Below, piece after piece: positions 56,901 through 64,000 of a stretch of 64,000 bases of DNA. The position numbers were made by a program, and so were the translations under genes. How positions within the stretch are numbered: position 1 is the first letter of the stretch; each line of letters opens with the position of its first letter. Origin of the DNA: Siphlonurus alternatus (lineage: Eukaryota > Arthropoda > Insecta > Ephemeroptera > Siphlonuridae); the NCBI GenBank assembly GCA_949825025.1, contig OX463779.1, forward strand, positions 35,288,203-35,352,202, read 5' to 3'. The notes beneath the pieces are model-generated. The model had not been told where the DNA came from and made no database searches. It saw only the letters and a list, made by a program, of their open reading frames with translations.

Positions 56901-59838
56901 CCTCTTTGAATTGTTTTTAAAAACTTAATACTAAATCACGACAAAAAGACTGATGGCTTACCTTGGAAGCACAGTCAAATCCTGTACCGAGAGATGCAAG
57001 CACTTCAAGGACAGTCACGCTGTCGTTGCACTTGACGGCTGCAAACAGGAAACATCAAACAGGAAACATTTTCTGTCATTTTGTGGTGTCAAATTATGCT
57101 TACATTTATGAAAATCTTTACATGCATTTAGGGCTGTACCGGTAGGTTTTCTTAACTATTTTTTATTAAAGTTTAAAGTATTTATTTTAGTACTGAGCTA
57201 CTGACAATGAGAAGCAATACAAACTGTTATTTAACAGGGTGTATACCAATATTCTCAAATGAAATTCCATGAGTTTTCCAGGTTTTTCCAGGGAATTTTA
57301 AAAAATTCCAGGTAATTTTTTAGCGTTCAGGAGGGGGTGGGGGAGGTATATTATATAAAAATTAACTTGAACCATGTAATTTTTTTAAGGTATCGTTTTA
57401 GGATTCAATTCCTTAAGGAACAAAAAATCTTGACATTTTACATTTTGTTTTTCTTAACAACTATATATCGTCGCCTCAGAATGCAAATCACGTAACTACA
57501 AAAAAATTTGATGCAACTTTAAACCTTATCTCACTAGAACATAAGGGTCAAAGTTCCATAATTTTTTTTTGTAGTTACGTGATTTGCATTCTGAGGCGAC
57601 GATATCCATAATTTATCAATTGAATGATACAGATCATGAGAAAAATAAAAAAATGCTACCCAGTATAAAACAAGAATAAATAACCAAACACATATAAAAA
57701 AAAAAAAATTGCGAGCGTAGCGAGCAACTTTTTTGACAGTTAGAATATTTAATGCTCAAATTTTTTATGAAATTACTGTATTATTAATAAATATTTTTTT
57801 ATAAATTACACTGTATATGATTACATAATATATATACTAAACTTATACTTTAATCTAATGATAATTAGATTATCATTAGATAATTAGGGAACGTTAAAAA
57901 TTGCAAAAAAAAAAAAATAATAAAAAATGAAATTGACTTGTCTGATGACACTATAATAACAATATATCGTCCCTCGTCCGGAATAATGAGCTATATCTGC
58001 CTACCAAAATTCAAATGCAATAATGAGCTGTCTGCTTTACCAGGTGAATGCAATTTTAATGTAAAAGTAAAAGCAGCTAGGCAGCTCATTATTGCATTTG
58101 AATTCTGGAAGGCAGATAGCTCATTAATTATTCCGGACGAGGGACGAGGGACTATTTATTGATCATAAATAGTGCATACATGAATGTAATGCAGATCAAC
58201 TCTTCATTTTACAGAAGAAGTAAATTTGCAAAATACTTTTTGTGATTACTACACAGCATTTAGAATATTTAGATAGAGGGAAAACTTAATTGAAAATTTT
58301 CCTAAATTTTTGAAAAATCTTTTAGTGTCCTAATTTATGGTTCCTAAATTTCTGAATTTTCAGGGAAATGTTAAAAAAAAAAAATCAATAATGCATTAAT
58401 CATTTTATTTTTTAACTTCAAAATATAATTTTTTTCGGGTCTCTTTAAAAACTTTAAAAGTACATTTTTTTTAGTGTTCAGTGTCATTTTAATGAAAAAA
58501 ATATTAATTTTAAAAGTCCCACATAAAAATTTTAGTCCGGTGTGAATTAAATGTGATAAAAATTGCTGGAATTTTTATTATTATTATTTTTAACATTTCC
58601 CTGAAAATTCAGAACTTTAGGAACAGAGAGATCTTCTACTGTTTAGGAACCATATAAATTAGGAGATTAGGACACAAAACATTTTTCAAACATTTAGGAA
58701 AATTTTTAATCTAGTTCCCTATATCTAAATGTTCTAAATGCTGAATATTGTGTTCAATGAAATTTTCAAAAAATATACAAAAATATTGCAAAAATTGTGT
58801 ATTATGGTCTATAAAATAAAGTGAGCTCACGCCGCGCGTACAGCAACATAGCGTTGCTTCCTAGTTTACATTATCATAACTTTTACTTTATTTTTTGTGC
58901 TTGAATATGATAAATTATAATAACTTATAAATGACCTCTTGTATATATTTATGATTTCTCATCAAACGATCAACTTTTTTAAAGTAATATTCGCGTAAAT
59001 TGTCTATCTTTTAATTACACTACGTACTGCATGCATGGTCACTTGCATCGTTAAAAACAATAATTTTATTTTTCTAGTTTATAATTCAAGTTGTTTTAAT
59101 TGAAGGAGTATTTATTTTTGGTTACAAATTATTAATTGAAACATTCATTTTATATGCTTTTCAGTGAATATTTAACTTATATTCGTCCGAAATATTGACG
59201 TCACTATAATACGCGCGCGATTTCTCGTAAATCACGATCTTTTTACGTCACGCTTTTGCACACGAATTTTTCCCATTTTCATCTCCAACACTTGAAAAAT
59301 TTATTTGATTTGAATAAATATTAGAACTTGTCAAAAAATTAAAAAACGAAACGGTATCAAGATTTTAGGCATCAAAATTACATAATTTAGAAAACGATTA
59401 CTGAAAAATGTGATAATTCCAGTTTTTTTGACATTTTTTTCGAAATTCCATGATTTTTCCCGGTTTTTCCAGAGGGTTTGAAATTCCATGATATTTCCCG
59501 GTATTCCAGGTTTTTCCAGATGGTATACACCCTGTGTTAATTATATCCTGGTATTTGAAGAGAGTCAATTTGCAAACTATGATCTAGGACTCACCATAAT
59601 GAGGCTGAACTCGCGGCAGCTTCAGCTTCCACTCCTTGTGCTTCCGTACGATGTCTCCGACATCAAGCACATAGAAGGCTTCCTCCTGGACCTACAAGCA
59701 CCACATGGTCAGTACATGTGGCTTCCTCAGGATTTTTGAGCTGCTTACCCCAGATTCTGCAATGTCCTGCAGCACCTTCCAAACGGAGGTGCCTGCGTCA
59801 AGAATGTGGACACGAGCGTCATGGCTGTTGAACTTCAT
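53280..59838 (-). CDS. Odc1: Ornithine decarboxylase (complete, 8 coding exons, 473 aa)
   Basis: Decarboxylates ornithine to putrescine, the first step of polyamine synthesis; cytosolic, homodimeric, PLP-dependent. Coding exons in transcript order: 59838-59749, 59691-59595, 57038-56962, 56765-56593, 55652-55358, 54847-54599, 54290-54079, 53508-53280. All have GT-AG borders and compatible phases, totalling 1422 nt. PLP lysine is Lys65 (PHYAVKCNDS). Others are Asp84 and Glu90, Arg150, His193 (SFHVGSGC), the glycine loop 231-233 (LDLGGGYPG), EPGR 268-271, Tyr316-Asp317 (LLYDHA), catalytic Cys344 ([10 protein letters not shown]) and Tyr373 (MGAYT). Thus it is an active enzyme, not an antizyme-inhibitor-like paralogue. 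The C-terminus (about 439-460) is Ser-rich with acidic residues, PEST-like, whereas the sequence differs from the mammalian degron. The start ATG at 59838 has A at -3 and no ATG precedes it in the recognised leader. Length fits the family (about 460). Confidence 0.97.
53509..54078 (-). other. ODC intron
   Basis: 570-bp AT-rich intron with a poly-A run at 53879-53905. No other feature. Confidence 0.9.
54079..54290 (-). CDS. Odc1: ODC exon 8 with catalytic cysteine
   Basis: Acceptor gtgttgcag before 54290, donor ACCTG/gtgagtg after 54079. Encodes [21 protein letters not shown] with catalytic Cys344 and the conserved LPEMHVGEW and MGAYT, ending HECT plus two bases of Trp398. Confidence 0.97.
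54291..54598 (-). other. ODC intron
   Basis: 308-bp intron with no recognised element. Confidence 0.9.
54599..54847 (-). CDS. Odc1: ODC exon 7: EPGR and YDHA motifs
   Basis: Acceptor ttgacatcag before 54847, donor CTGAAG/gtgagg after 54599; phase 0 at both ends. 83 codons: [28 protein letters not shown] and [15 protein letters not shown]. These hold PLP-phosphate and substrate contacts of the family. Confidence 0.97.
54848..55357 (-). other. ODC intron
   Basis: 510-bp AT-rich intron with a poly-A stretch at about 55117-55147 followed by gaaat repeats. No gene. Confidence 0.9.
55358..55652 (-). CDS. Odc1: ODC exon 6: HVGSGC and glycine loop
   Basis: Acceptor tttctatag before 55652, donor GATAAG/gtgagc after 55358. 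Encodes [30 protein letters not shown] (His193 stacks on PLP) and [18 protein letters not shown]. Relative to the mammalian enzyme the loop after GGGYPG is short. Confidence 0.97.
55653..56592 (-). other. ODC intron
   Basis: 940-bp intron with a poly-A run at about 56400-56427. No recognised element or gene. Confidence 0.9.
56593..56765 (-). CDS. Odc1: ODC exon 5
   Basis: Acceptor ctggtgtgcag before 56765, donor GCAAA/gtgagt after 56593. Encodes [37 protein letters not shown] and [19 protein letters not shown], collinear with the antizyme-binding side of the mammalian barrel. Lys146 is split with the next exon. Confidence 0.96.
56766..56961 (-). other. ODC intron
   Basis: 196-bp intron without recognised elements. 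Confidence 0.9.
56962..57038 (-). CDS. Odc1: ODC exon 4 with PLP lysine
   Basis: Acceptor cctgtttgcag before 57038, donor CCAAG/gtaagc after 56962; 77 nt. Encodes (A)[19 protein letters not shown] and FDCASK, with Schiff-base Lys65 and Asp84. Confidence 0.97.
57465..57605. repeat. Near-perfect inverted repeat, about 41-bp arms
   Basis: atatcgtcgcctcagaatgc ... gtaactacaaaaaa pairs with ttttttgtagttac ... gcattctgaggcgacgatat. The loop is about 57 bp. It lies within the intronic hAT-like element. Confidence 0.92.
57968..58146. mobile_element. Foldback element, family C, copy 2
   Basis: cgtccctcgtccggaataat at the left pairs with attattccggacgagggacg at the right. It shares aatgagct.tctgc motifs with the copy at 51939. 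Both ends lie inside the hAT-like element. Confidence 0.85.
58254..58755. repeat. Foldback of about 500 bp
   Basis: Left segments (cagcatttagaatatttaga, ttttcagggaaatgtt) pair with right segments (aacatttccctgaaaa, tctaaatgttctaaatgctg). Arms of about 130-160 bp with mismatches. Nested in the intronic element; no ORF. Confidence 0.8.
59595..59691 (-). CDS. Odc1: ODC exon 3
   Basis: Acceptor gtgcttgtag before 59691, donor CATTATG/gtgagt after 59595. Encodes [20 protein letters not shown] and [12 protein letters not shown] plus one base, matching DAFYVADLGDILKKH...LPRVTPFY of the mammalian enzyme. Confidence 0.97.
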
Positions 59839-59899
59839 CTTCAGCTTCTCGAGTATTAATAATACAATGGTATGTAATGTCAAGATGATACAACGATAT
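59749..59899 (-). CDS. Odc1: ODC exon 2: end of 5' leader and first 30 codons
   Basis: Acceptor cgttcttttctcag before 59899; 61 nt of leader, then ATG at 59838 (gaagATGaag) and 30 codons, [20 protein letters not shown] through AESG, with donor gtaagc after 59749. The N-terminus is several residues shorter than the mammalian protein. No ATG occurs in the leader part of this exon. Confidence 0.92.
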
Positions 59900-60446
59900 C
59901 TGAGAAAAGAACGGAAACAAATGTTAAAGAAGTACAACAACAAATGAAAAGGCTATTGTTTTACAATGCACTGTTTGTCTCTTGATTTTTACTATTTCTT
60001 TTTATTAACAAGGAAATGTTCATCCAAAAGCAATTATTATTATTATTATTGTTGTTTTGCTTATTAACAACAATTTTTACTTACAGTAAAAATTAGATTA
60101 TGTTCTAAAAACGTTTGAAACAAATTTCTTGAAAGAGGAAATAAATTACCATTTTTTATTTAAAATTGAGGTAGACCAAAAAAGGTTTGGTTGGATGTGA
60201 TAATGCAGAATGTTTGAAGAGCAGGAGTGTTAAAAGTATGCAGTGTAATAGAGAGTGTAGAGGGCAAAAGAGTGTTATGAGTATTTCTGAAGCAAGTGGA
60301 GTATGCAAGAATCGAGTGCTATGGAGGGCAATTTGTAGACGGCCGAGGTAATAATGCTGCTGGCTTACCCCGTAAAGGGATATGGCGTCATGTTATGTAT
60401 GTATTTAAAATTGTAAGCAATCAGTAGAACAATTGTTTGAACTTAC
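59900..60446 (-). other. ODC intron 1 with possible retroelement relic
   Basis: 547-bp intron. On the plus strand, 60175-60350 reads in broken frames as RPKKVWLDVI and, later, VLWRAICRRP, the style of the C-terminal tail of non-LTR retrotransposon polymerases. The segment is frameshifted and the family is uncertain. Confidence 0.5.
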
Positions 60447-60615
60447 GAGGTAGAAAGCGACGCTTATCTGAGAGTGCGGCGCTGTGGCGGCGGTCTCAGC
60501 AGCAGTGGCGCTCCGCGGTTGATGCCCAAGGAGGGTCTCCGTTCAGCACCAGGCGCCAGTTGGTATTGTGGAGGCTGTTAGCTGCAGGTGTCAGCAGCCG
60601 TCCTGATGAGGTACA
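60447..60615 (-). other. Odc1: ODC 5'-UTR exon
   Basis: GC-rich 169-bp block. On the minus strand it ends CTACCTC/gtaagttc at 60447, a strong donor facing exon 2. On its 5' side, tttcgttacag ends at 60616 and could be an acceptor or simply lie in a longer first exon. It has no ATG, so the exon-2 ATG remains the first start. Transcription start is not located. Confidence 0.7.
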
Positions 60616-60877
60616 CTGTAACGAAAATACACCACAACGTCAGTGAAAAGTAATCAAGTTTCCTTTTTTTTTTACCATTATACACAAACTGTTATACACG
60701 TTATAAATTATTTATAGTCTTGTTACAAGTAATTTTGTTATGTTTTCCTTTATTTTTTATTAATAATTGTTAAGAGGGATACTATGCGTGACTCATCCGT
60801 TGCGTTTTGTTCTGTACATAGGACTGTTTTAGTATCACCGGCCAACTGTTATTTTATGTAACAATCGGGAAATATAA

Positions 60878-60924
<47 letters not shown>

Positions 60925-61155
60925 ACTTCATCGTGTAATTTTATTTAAAATATCTCAGGACATTCTACATTCCTGTTGTATGCTCAAGTCTTTCAAAAAG
61001 AGGCTGTACTTTTTCCCCCACTTACAACACAGTTACAAAAACTAGTCAATGACACAAAATCGTCATTATACTAATGATTCTAATGAACTCTAATTAGATG
61101 AAATTTAGGAAACCCCAGGAAAGCAATCATGGTAAAATAAAAGCAGGCGCATTTT
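60616..61155. other. Sequence upstream of ODC
   Basis: Probable promoter side of ODC. It contains an (AAAT)n run at 60877-60925, which may be the tail of an older non-LTR element. No clear TATA box for ODC was identified. Confidence 0.45.
60877..60925. repeat. (AAAT)n microsatellite
   Basis: About twelve aaat units following gggaaatataat. Such tetranucleotide runs often end non-LTR elements. Confidence 0.9.
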
Positions 61156-62244
61156 GTGTCTCCATACTCCATTAACTCTCATGTTTTTATGTATGGCATA
61201 AGAGGAAACTGTCTGGATTGGCTAACATCTTTCCTAAAAAATAGAACTCAAACAGTTGAAATTTCACCTGATGGCAATTGTAAATATTATTCTACCCCAG
61301 TCTCCCTCTTATATGGCCTGCCTCAAGGCACCTGTCTGGCACCAATATTATTCATTTTATATATTAATGAACTACCTCTCATAATTGATAATAACAACTG
61401 CCTTATTGTAAAGTATGCTGATGACTCCAATTTGAAAGTAACTGGCTGTAATAATGATGAACTGTCAAGCAATATACAAAAATCAATGTCAAAAGTGATA
61501 TCCTATTTAAATAACCTTGGTTTAATCTTAAATTTAAATAAAACAGAAATAATTCAGTTTCAAAATAACAAAAATAAAAACCCTACTCTTGAATATGTTG
61601 CAGTGGACACTCAAAATATATTACTGAATAACACCACTAAATTTCTGGGTATTATAATTGATAAACATTTGCAGTGGAGCAACCATATAGATTTTGTATG
61701 CAATAAGTTGTCATCAGTAATTTTTGCAATTAGAGAACTGAGACATGATTGTGAAATAGAGTGTTTGAAAACTTTATATTTTTCTAATTTTTACTCTCTC
61801 TTGAAATATGGTATTATTTGTTGGGGTCATGCTACAGATATCAATAGACTTTTTATACTACAAAAAAAAGTATTACGTCTTATGTTCTTTGTTAAAAAGA
61901 GATCTTCATGTGTAAAAATATTTAAACAACAAGGTATTTTAACCCTGCCCTGTATTCTAATTATGGAGAGTGTGATGTTTGTTAAAAGAAATATGTCAGA
62001 TTTCAAACAACATGAAGTTCAACACAGACATAATACTAGAAATGTAAAGAATATTATTACTCCTATTTATTGTAGATTAGACATGTATAAAAAGGGCCCT
62101 TTCTTGAGTTGCCTGAATCTTTATAATAAGCTACCCTGTGATATAAAATGTATTGAAAATCTAAATGTGTTTAAAGTGAGTGTTAAAAGGTGGTTAGGAG
62201 ATAAGTGCTTCTATAGTGTTAAAAACTACATTGACTATAAATGA
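61156..62244 (+). pseudogene. Reverse transcriptase fragment (non-LTR, Jockey/CR1-like group)
   Basis: 362 open codons with no ATG at the start, so a 5' fragment is missing. Motifs in order: YGIRGNCLDWL (about 13-23), GLPQGTCLAPILF (54-66), catalytic YADDSN (87-92), NLNKTEIIQF, FLGIIID and, at the C-terminus, HNTRN...YNKLPCDIK...FKVSVKRWL. The order fits RT palm and thumb domains of non-LTR elements. No stops or frameshifts interrupt the remaining frame, so insertion may be fairly recent. The exact clade is not decided. Confidence 0.9.
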
Positions 62245-62394
62245 TTGACTTCAAGCTCTGAAAAATGACTCTTCATTGCTTTAGCTCTAGTACTGACTTG
62301 TCCTATAAACCTCAACATACAACATGTACATGGAAATATGATTGTAGGAAAAAATGGAAATAATAAAAGATTTTGAATTTTGAATTTTTTTTTT
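61156..62394 (+). mobile_element. 5'-truncated non-LTR retrotransposon
   Basis: Contains the C-terminal half of a reverse transcriptase ORF (to 62244), a 3' UTR of about 130 bp with aataaaag near 62360, and a tail of ttttgaa repeats ending near 62394. 5' truncation is typical of target-primed reverse transcription. It is opposite in direction to ODC and lies 0.5 kb upstream of its first recognised exon. Confidence 0.85.
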
Positions 62395-64000
62395 TGAATT
62401 TAAAATTCGGGCTTGTATGCTCTTTGCGTTAGGACTGGAGTGCCTTTTCTTGTTACACAGTAGAATAGAAAATGTCTTTATATTACGCAATGTATAATAT
62501 GTATATACTATATACAATTTAAAATTTACTGCGATAATGTGGGTGTACACTCCAGCAAGTAATTTTTTTTAATTTTTGTATATTTTAGTACTTTTTTTTT
62601 TAATCCATTACTTTCATGCTTTATCTGGACCTCTGAATTGTTGATTATTTGTGTTTTAAATTTCAGGTCTTACAATATGCAACAGTTATATAACACACAG
62701 CTACAATGATGTCAATTAAATCAATGGATAATCTTTTTTATTCTTGTAATAATAATAATAAAAAACATATGAAGCAATATAAATTCCAGGACATTGAATG
62801 ACGTAGTACAAGGTTACAATGGTATTATAACTTTGCAGTTGCATTGGATTTCTCTGCTATAGTAATACCTCCTTATGATATTAAACTTTCTATTCCAGAG
62901 GCTATAATGCAGAGTATACCAGTTACGCGTACTAGCTCGGCAGCCATCGCGTTTTCTGGTTTAAGACAGTTCAGAAGCCTTATTGTGTTCACCGGCACGT
63001 GTGACATGCTAGCTTTTCACGCGATTTTTGCCGTAACGCAATTATGACGTCATTAAGTACGTCATTTACAAGTGCTAAATTACGCATAAATAGATATATA
63101 TGGACACCAGAGTACTCGGTCTAGACTAGTTCAATCAATGATACGACGTTTACTATCGGTATGCTGATTAAACCAGTTAAATCATGGTACAAACTCGTCC
63201 GTCACGCATTGTTGAGGTTGTTGAGAGCCAGAGTCAGCCGGATTTTATTTAAAAAAATTGGTTCAAGGTGCAACATGATTTTACAACTAAATTTCATTGA
63301 TATTGTTATAATAACCATTGTATTAAGAATGCAGCTGCATCGCATTATGCATTTTGAACTGTGATAACAACAGTGCATCAACCTCTTTTAAAGCGCGACA
63401 TTATGAAACTGTGAGCTATCAATGATCCAAATGCAAGGCCGTTGTCACTGCAAGCCTTGAGAGCTGATGCAATATAAGACACGACGATGAATGGAAGAAA
63501 AACAAAAACAAACAAAAAATGCAACTTAGGAGGGGGAAATAAATATTATAATTCAGAATCATTGAAGGAAAAAAATTAAGGCCAATCGACCTATTTCATT
63601 TACATTGCATACAATTCATTAATCATTAATGCATGAATTAATTAAAAGTTTAATTAAAACAAAGACAAGTCAGTATGTAATTAAAAATAATAATAATAAT
63701 AATAAAAAGATAAATACGGAATATTTCGTTAACAAAACCCGCAAATTCTGCATTTGACATTTTTTATGCTATATGTTGTATATTCATTATTATGATATTA
63801 GGTTATTTATTATAGTACAACTTTTATTAGTTGTCTCTCCTTTTTTTGGGGTACAGGACTAAGTATCATGGGCTTTGCCTTTTCCTGTATTCTCTTGGGT
63901 AGTTTTTCCTTATTTCCCTGACTCCACGGCACAGTAGGGCACAATTGGGCACAGTTAAGGTTCACAGTTAGGTAAGCTGTAATGCCCATGAGTATCCAGT
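62395..64000. other. Right-hand region without a supported gene
   Basis: AT-rich with a GC-richer part at about 62880-63250 holding a CRE-like and TATA-like pair. Short ORFs at 62844-63047 and 63161-63364 show no recognisable domain. An (ATA)n-type run lies near 63690. Nothing else was recognised. Confidence 0.5.
63045..63093 (+). promoter_or_regulatory. Possible core promoter: CRE, inverted half-site and TATA
   Basis: A perfect TGACGTCA (63045-63052), an inverted half-site acgtca at 63059-63064, and ataaatag at 63086-63093. A start site would be expected near 63115-63120. A 67-codon ORF begins at 63161. Orientation suggests transcription to the right; in such AT-rich DNA a chance TATA is possible. 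Confidence 0.3.

Larger units (their letters stand above)
57235..59534. mobile_element. hAT-like TIR element filling an ODC intron (2.3 kb)
   Basis: Ends CAGGGTGTATACCA (57235) and TGGTATACACCCTG (ending 59534). Subterminal sequence has repeated ttccaggtttttccag / attccatgatttttcc, a style common in hAT-type elements. It makes up 2300 of the 2556 bp of the intron between ODC exons 3 and 4. Flanks (tgttattt/aa and tgttaatt) give an imperfect 8-bp target duplication; TTAA near both ends is an alternative reading. No transposase ORF. It contains three nested palindromes (57465, 57968, 58254). Confidence 0.78.

Noticed and set aside
60437..60646. Plus-strand 69-codon ORF over the ODC 5' exon
   Set aside because: It is opposite a GC-rich block with a strong minus-strand donor and has no domain.

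Overview
The window is about 70% A+T and looks like nuclear DNA of an arthropod. Genes are split by GT-AG introns with short, GC-richer exons, intergenic and intronic DNA is crowded with transposons, and long (GA)n and (TA)n microsatellites are common. The encoded proteins are animal-type. I cannot place the species; a decapod crustacean is a reasonable guess but is not proven by the sequence.

Two host genes can be assembled, both on the minus strand. (1) Positions 1 to about 45,930 carry the 5' part of a membrane dipeptidase (renal dipeptidase/DPEP family) gene. Five coding exons were found at 45409-45928, 34404-34608, 8975-9164, 4096-4252 and 110-242. All junction phases agree and the gene runs off the left edge. 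It encodes a Pro/Gly/Ser/Cys-rich N-terminal region, one transmembrane helix, then the start of the zinc peptidase domain. (2) Positions 53280-60615 carry a complete ornithine decarboxylase gene: eight coding exons, 473 residues, plus a non-coding 5' exon. Every pyridoxal-phosphate and catalytic residue I checked is present.

The rest is mainly mobile DNA. The 25-kb dipeptidase intron holds a Ty3/Gypsy-type LTR element (10832-20043) flanked by a possible AATT target duplication. Its 1478-codon ORF keeps Gag, a zinc knuckle and an aspartic protease, lacks reverse transcriptase, RNase H and the integrase core, and then continues in frame into an integrase-tail-like region. The element is a partial tandem: a 2435-bp block (11176-13610) recurs with no difference noticed at 17611-20045. 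A truncated, 5'-deleted non-LTR retrotransposon lies just upstream of ODC (61156-62394). DNA-transposon derivatives are abundant and nested: a hAT-like element in a TA repeat (32146-33933), a hAT-like element filling 90% of an ODC intron (57235-59534), a 2.9-kb element with about 650-bp inverted arms (48478-51409) sitting inside a TTAA-flanked foldback element, and several small foldback (MITE-like) families present in two or three copies each.

No prokaryotic feature, CRISPR array, rRNA gene or convincing intact tRNA gene was seen. Assembly has a 200-N gap at 40683-40882. All boundaries were read by eye; percent identities are not computed.
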